This document shows, piece after piece, positions 38,301 to 38,623 of a stretch of 38,623 nt of DNA (position 1 is the first letter of the stretch; each line of letters opens with the position of its first letter). The stretch is from contig NZ_PZZL01000015.1 of the NCBI RefSeq assembly GCF_003046185.1, forward strand, positions 1 through 38,623, written 5' to 3'. The notes under the pieces are model-generated. The model had not been told where the DNA came from. It did no database searches and saw nothing but the letters and a program-made list of their open reading frames with translations. The position numbers were made by a program, and so were the translations under genes. Source of the DNA: Phreatobacter oligotrophus (lineage in GTDB: Bacteria > Pseudomonadota > Alphaproteobacteria > Rhizobiales > Phreatobacteraceae).

Positions 38301-38348
38301 GACGGCCCCAGCCGGCGACGGGCTCTGTCGTCGGGCCGTCATTTTTTT
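38301..38348 (+). terminator. Strong intrinsic terminator ahead of rRNA promoter
   Basis: GACGGCCC (38301-38308) pairs with GGGCCGTC (38333-38340), with a second GC stem possible inside, followed by A and seven Ts (38342-38348). It is correctly oriented for the plus strand, yet no plus-strand gene precedes it for over 2.3 kb. It may insulate the rRNA promoter or end an unrecognised small transcript. Confidence 0.75.
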
Positions 38349-38359
38349 CCGGATATGTG

Positions 38360-38389
38360 TTGACAGCCGAAAGGGCCTCGGCCTATATA
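38360..38389 (+). promoter_or_regulatory. rRNA operon promoter
   Basis: TTGACA (38360-38365), an 18-base spacer and TATATA (38384-38389) form a near-consensus housekeeping promoter, immediately followed by a GC-rich start region. This matches alphaproteobacterial rrn promoters and sits upstream of the pre-16S leader. Confidence 0.8.
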
Positions 38390-38623
38390 CGGCCCATCGA
38401 CGCGGCGCCGCGCTTGACCGGTGCGAGTTCGCGTCACTTGAAGCTTTCATTCACCTCCTGGTGCATGGCGCTTCTGGCCCCGGCCAGAAGATGAGCTTCA
38501 GTCGCCCTTTTGGGTGGGAGCCCTTTGTGGTTCCGGTTCTTTGACAATTGAATATGGGAAAGAGAAACGTAGGCGGCGGAGTTCTTGCGGACCGGTCTTC
38601 GGACTGGTCGATGACGAGACTTC
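38390..38623 (+). ncRNA. Pre-16S rRNA leader (rrn operon, cut by window end)
   Basis: The leader carries a boxA-like antitermination stretch GGTTCTTTGACAATTG (38535-38550), followed by AATATGGGAAAGAGAAACGT and GGCGGCGG, the characteristic segment before 16S rRNA in Hyphomicrobiales. A perfect hairpin, CTTCTGGCC (38471-38479) and GGCCAGAAG (38482-38490), lies in the leader. The mature 16S start is not reached in the window. Confidence 0.75.

Noticed and set aside
37997-38302. Overlapping short frames on both strands upstream of the rRNA promoter
   Set aside because: Composition is Arg/Pro/Gly-rich with no domain and no good start.

Overview
The window reads as chromosome of a high-GC alphaproteobacterium, most likely order Hyphomicrobiales (Rhizobiales); I do not try to name the genus. 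The evidence is a MaeB-type malic enzyme, folate-dependent TrmFO, an alphaproteobacterial rRNA promoter and pre-16S leader at the right edge, and very GC-rich coding sequence from about 16.4 kb onward. The left 16.36 kb is visibly less GC-rich and has a different character: it is the right-hand portion of a large Tn7-like transposon.

Transposon (1 to about 16363; left end outside the window). The core genes lie at the right end on the minus strand as a tight operon: tnsA (15522-16223), tnsB (13625-15544), tnsC (12705-13628) and a TniQ/TnsD-family target selector (11533-12705), each overlapping the next. A TnsE-like gene (9796-11571) faces the operon on the plus strand and overlaps the tniQ 3' end by 39 bp. 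Repeats built on a TGAGAC core lie between tnsA and position 16363 and mark the transposon end. Immediately beyond, from 16364, the reading frame is the 3' half of comM/yifB (Mg-chelatase-like AAA+ protein), so the element sits inside comM. This is the same gene that hosts the Tn6022/AbaR family of Tn7-like elements in Acinetobacter. The cargo in view is a partial IS3-type element ending at 288, a membrane-anchored LuxR-type regulator, a small secreted protein, a CzcB/CzcA-type heavy-metal RND pair without a CzcC outer-membrane factor, an OprB-like porin, and a complete IS3-family insertion sequence with a programmed frameshift (8123-9409).

Chromosomal part (16364-38623). In order: the comM remnant, a hybrid histidine kinase, a HAD hydrolase, a PAS/GGDEF/EAL cyclic-di-GMP protein, malic enzyme maeB, a BaiN/HI0933-type flavoprotein, a sterol-desaturase-family hydroxylase, a nitroreductase, a MOSC-domain protein, the chaperone clpB, a membrane protein with an alpha/beta-hydrolase core, trmFO, a divergent MarR regulator/membrane-protein pair with a clear operator, and an M23 envelope peptidase. 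The window ends inside the leader of an rRNA operon, just before 16S.

The most interesting system is the transposon. It carries both a TniQ (fixed-site) and a TnsE-like (mobile/replicating target) selector in an unusual convergent arrangement, has ends that appear to begin TGA rather than TGT, is inserted in comM of an alphaproteobacterium, and carries metal-efflux cargo.
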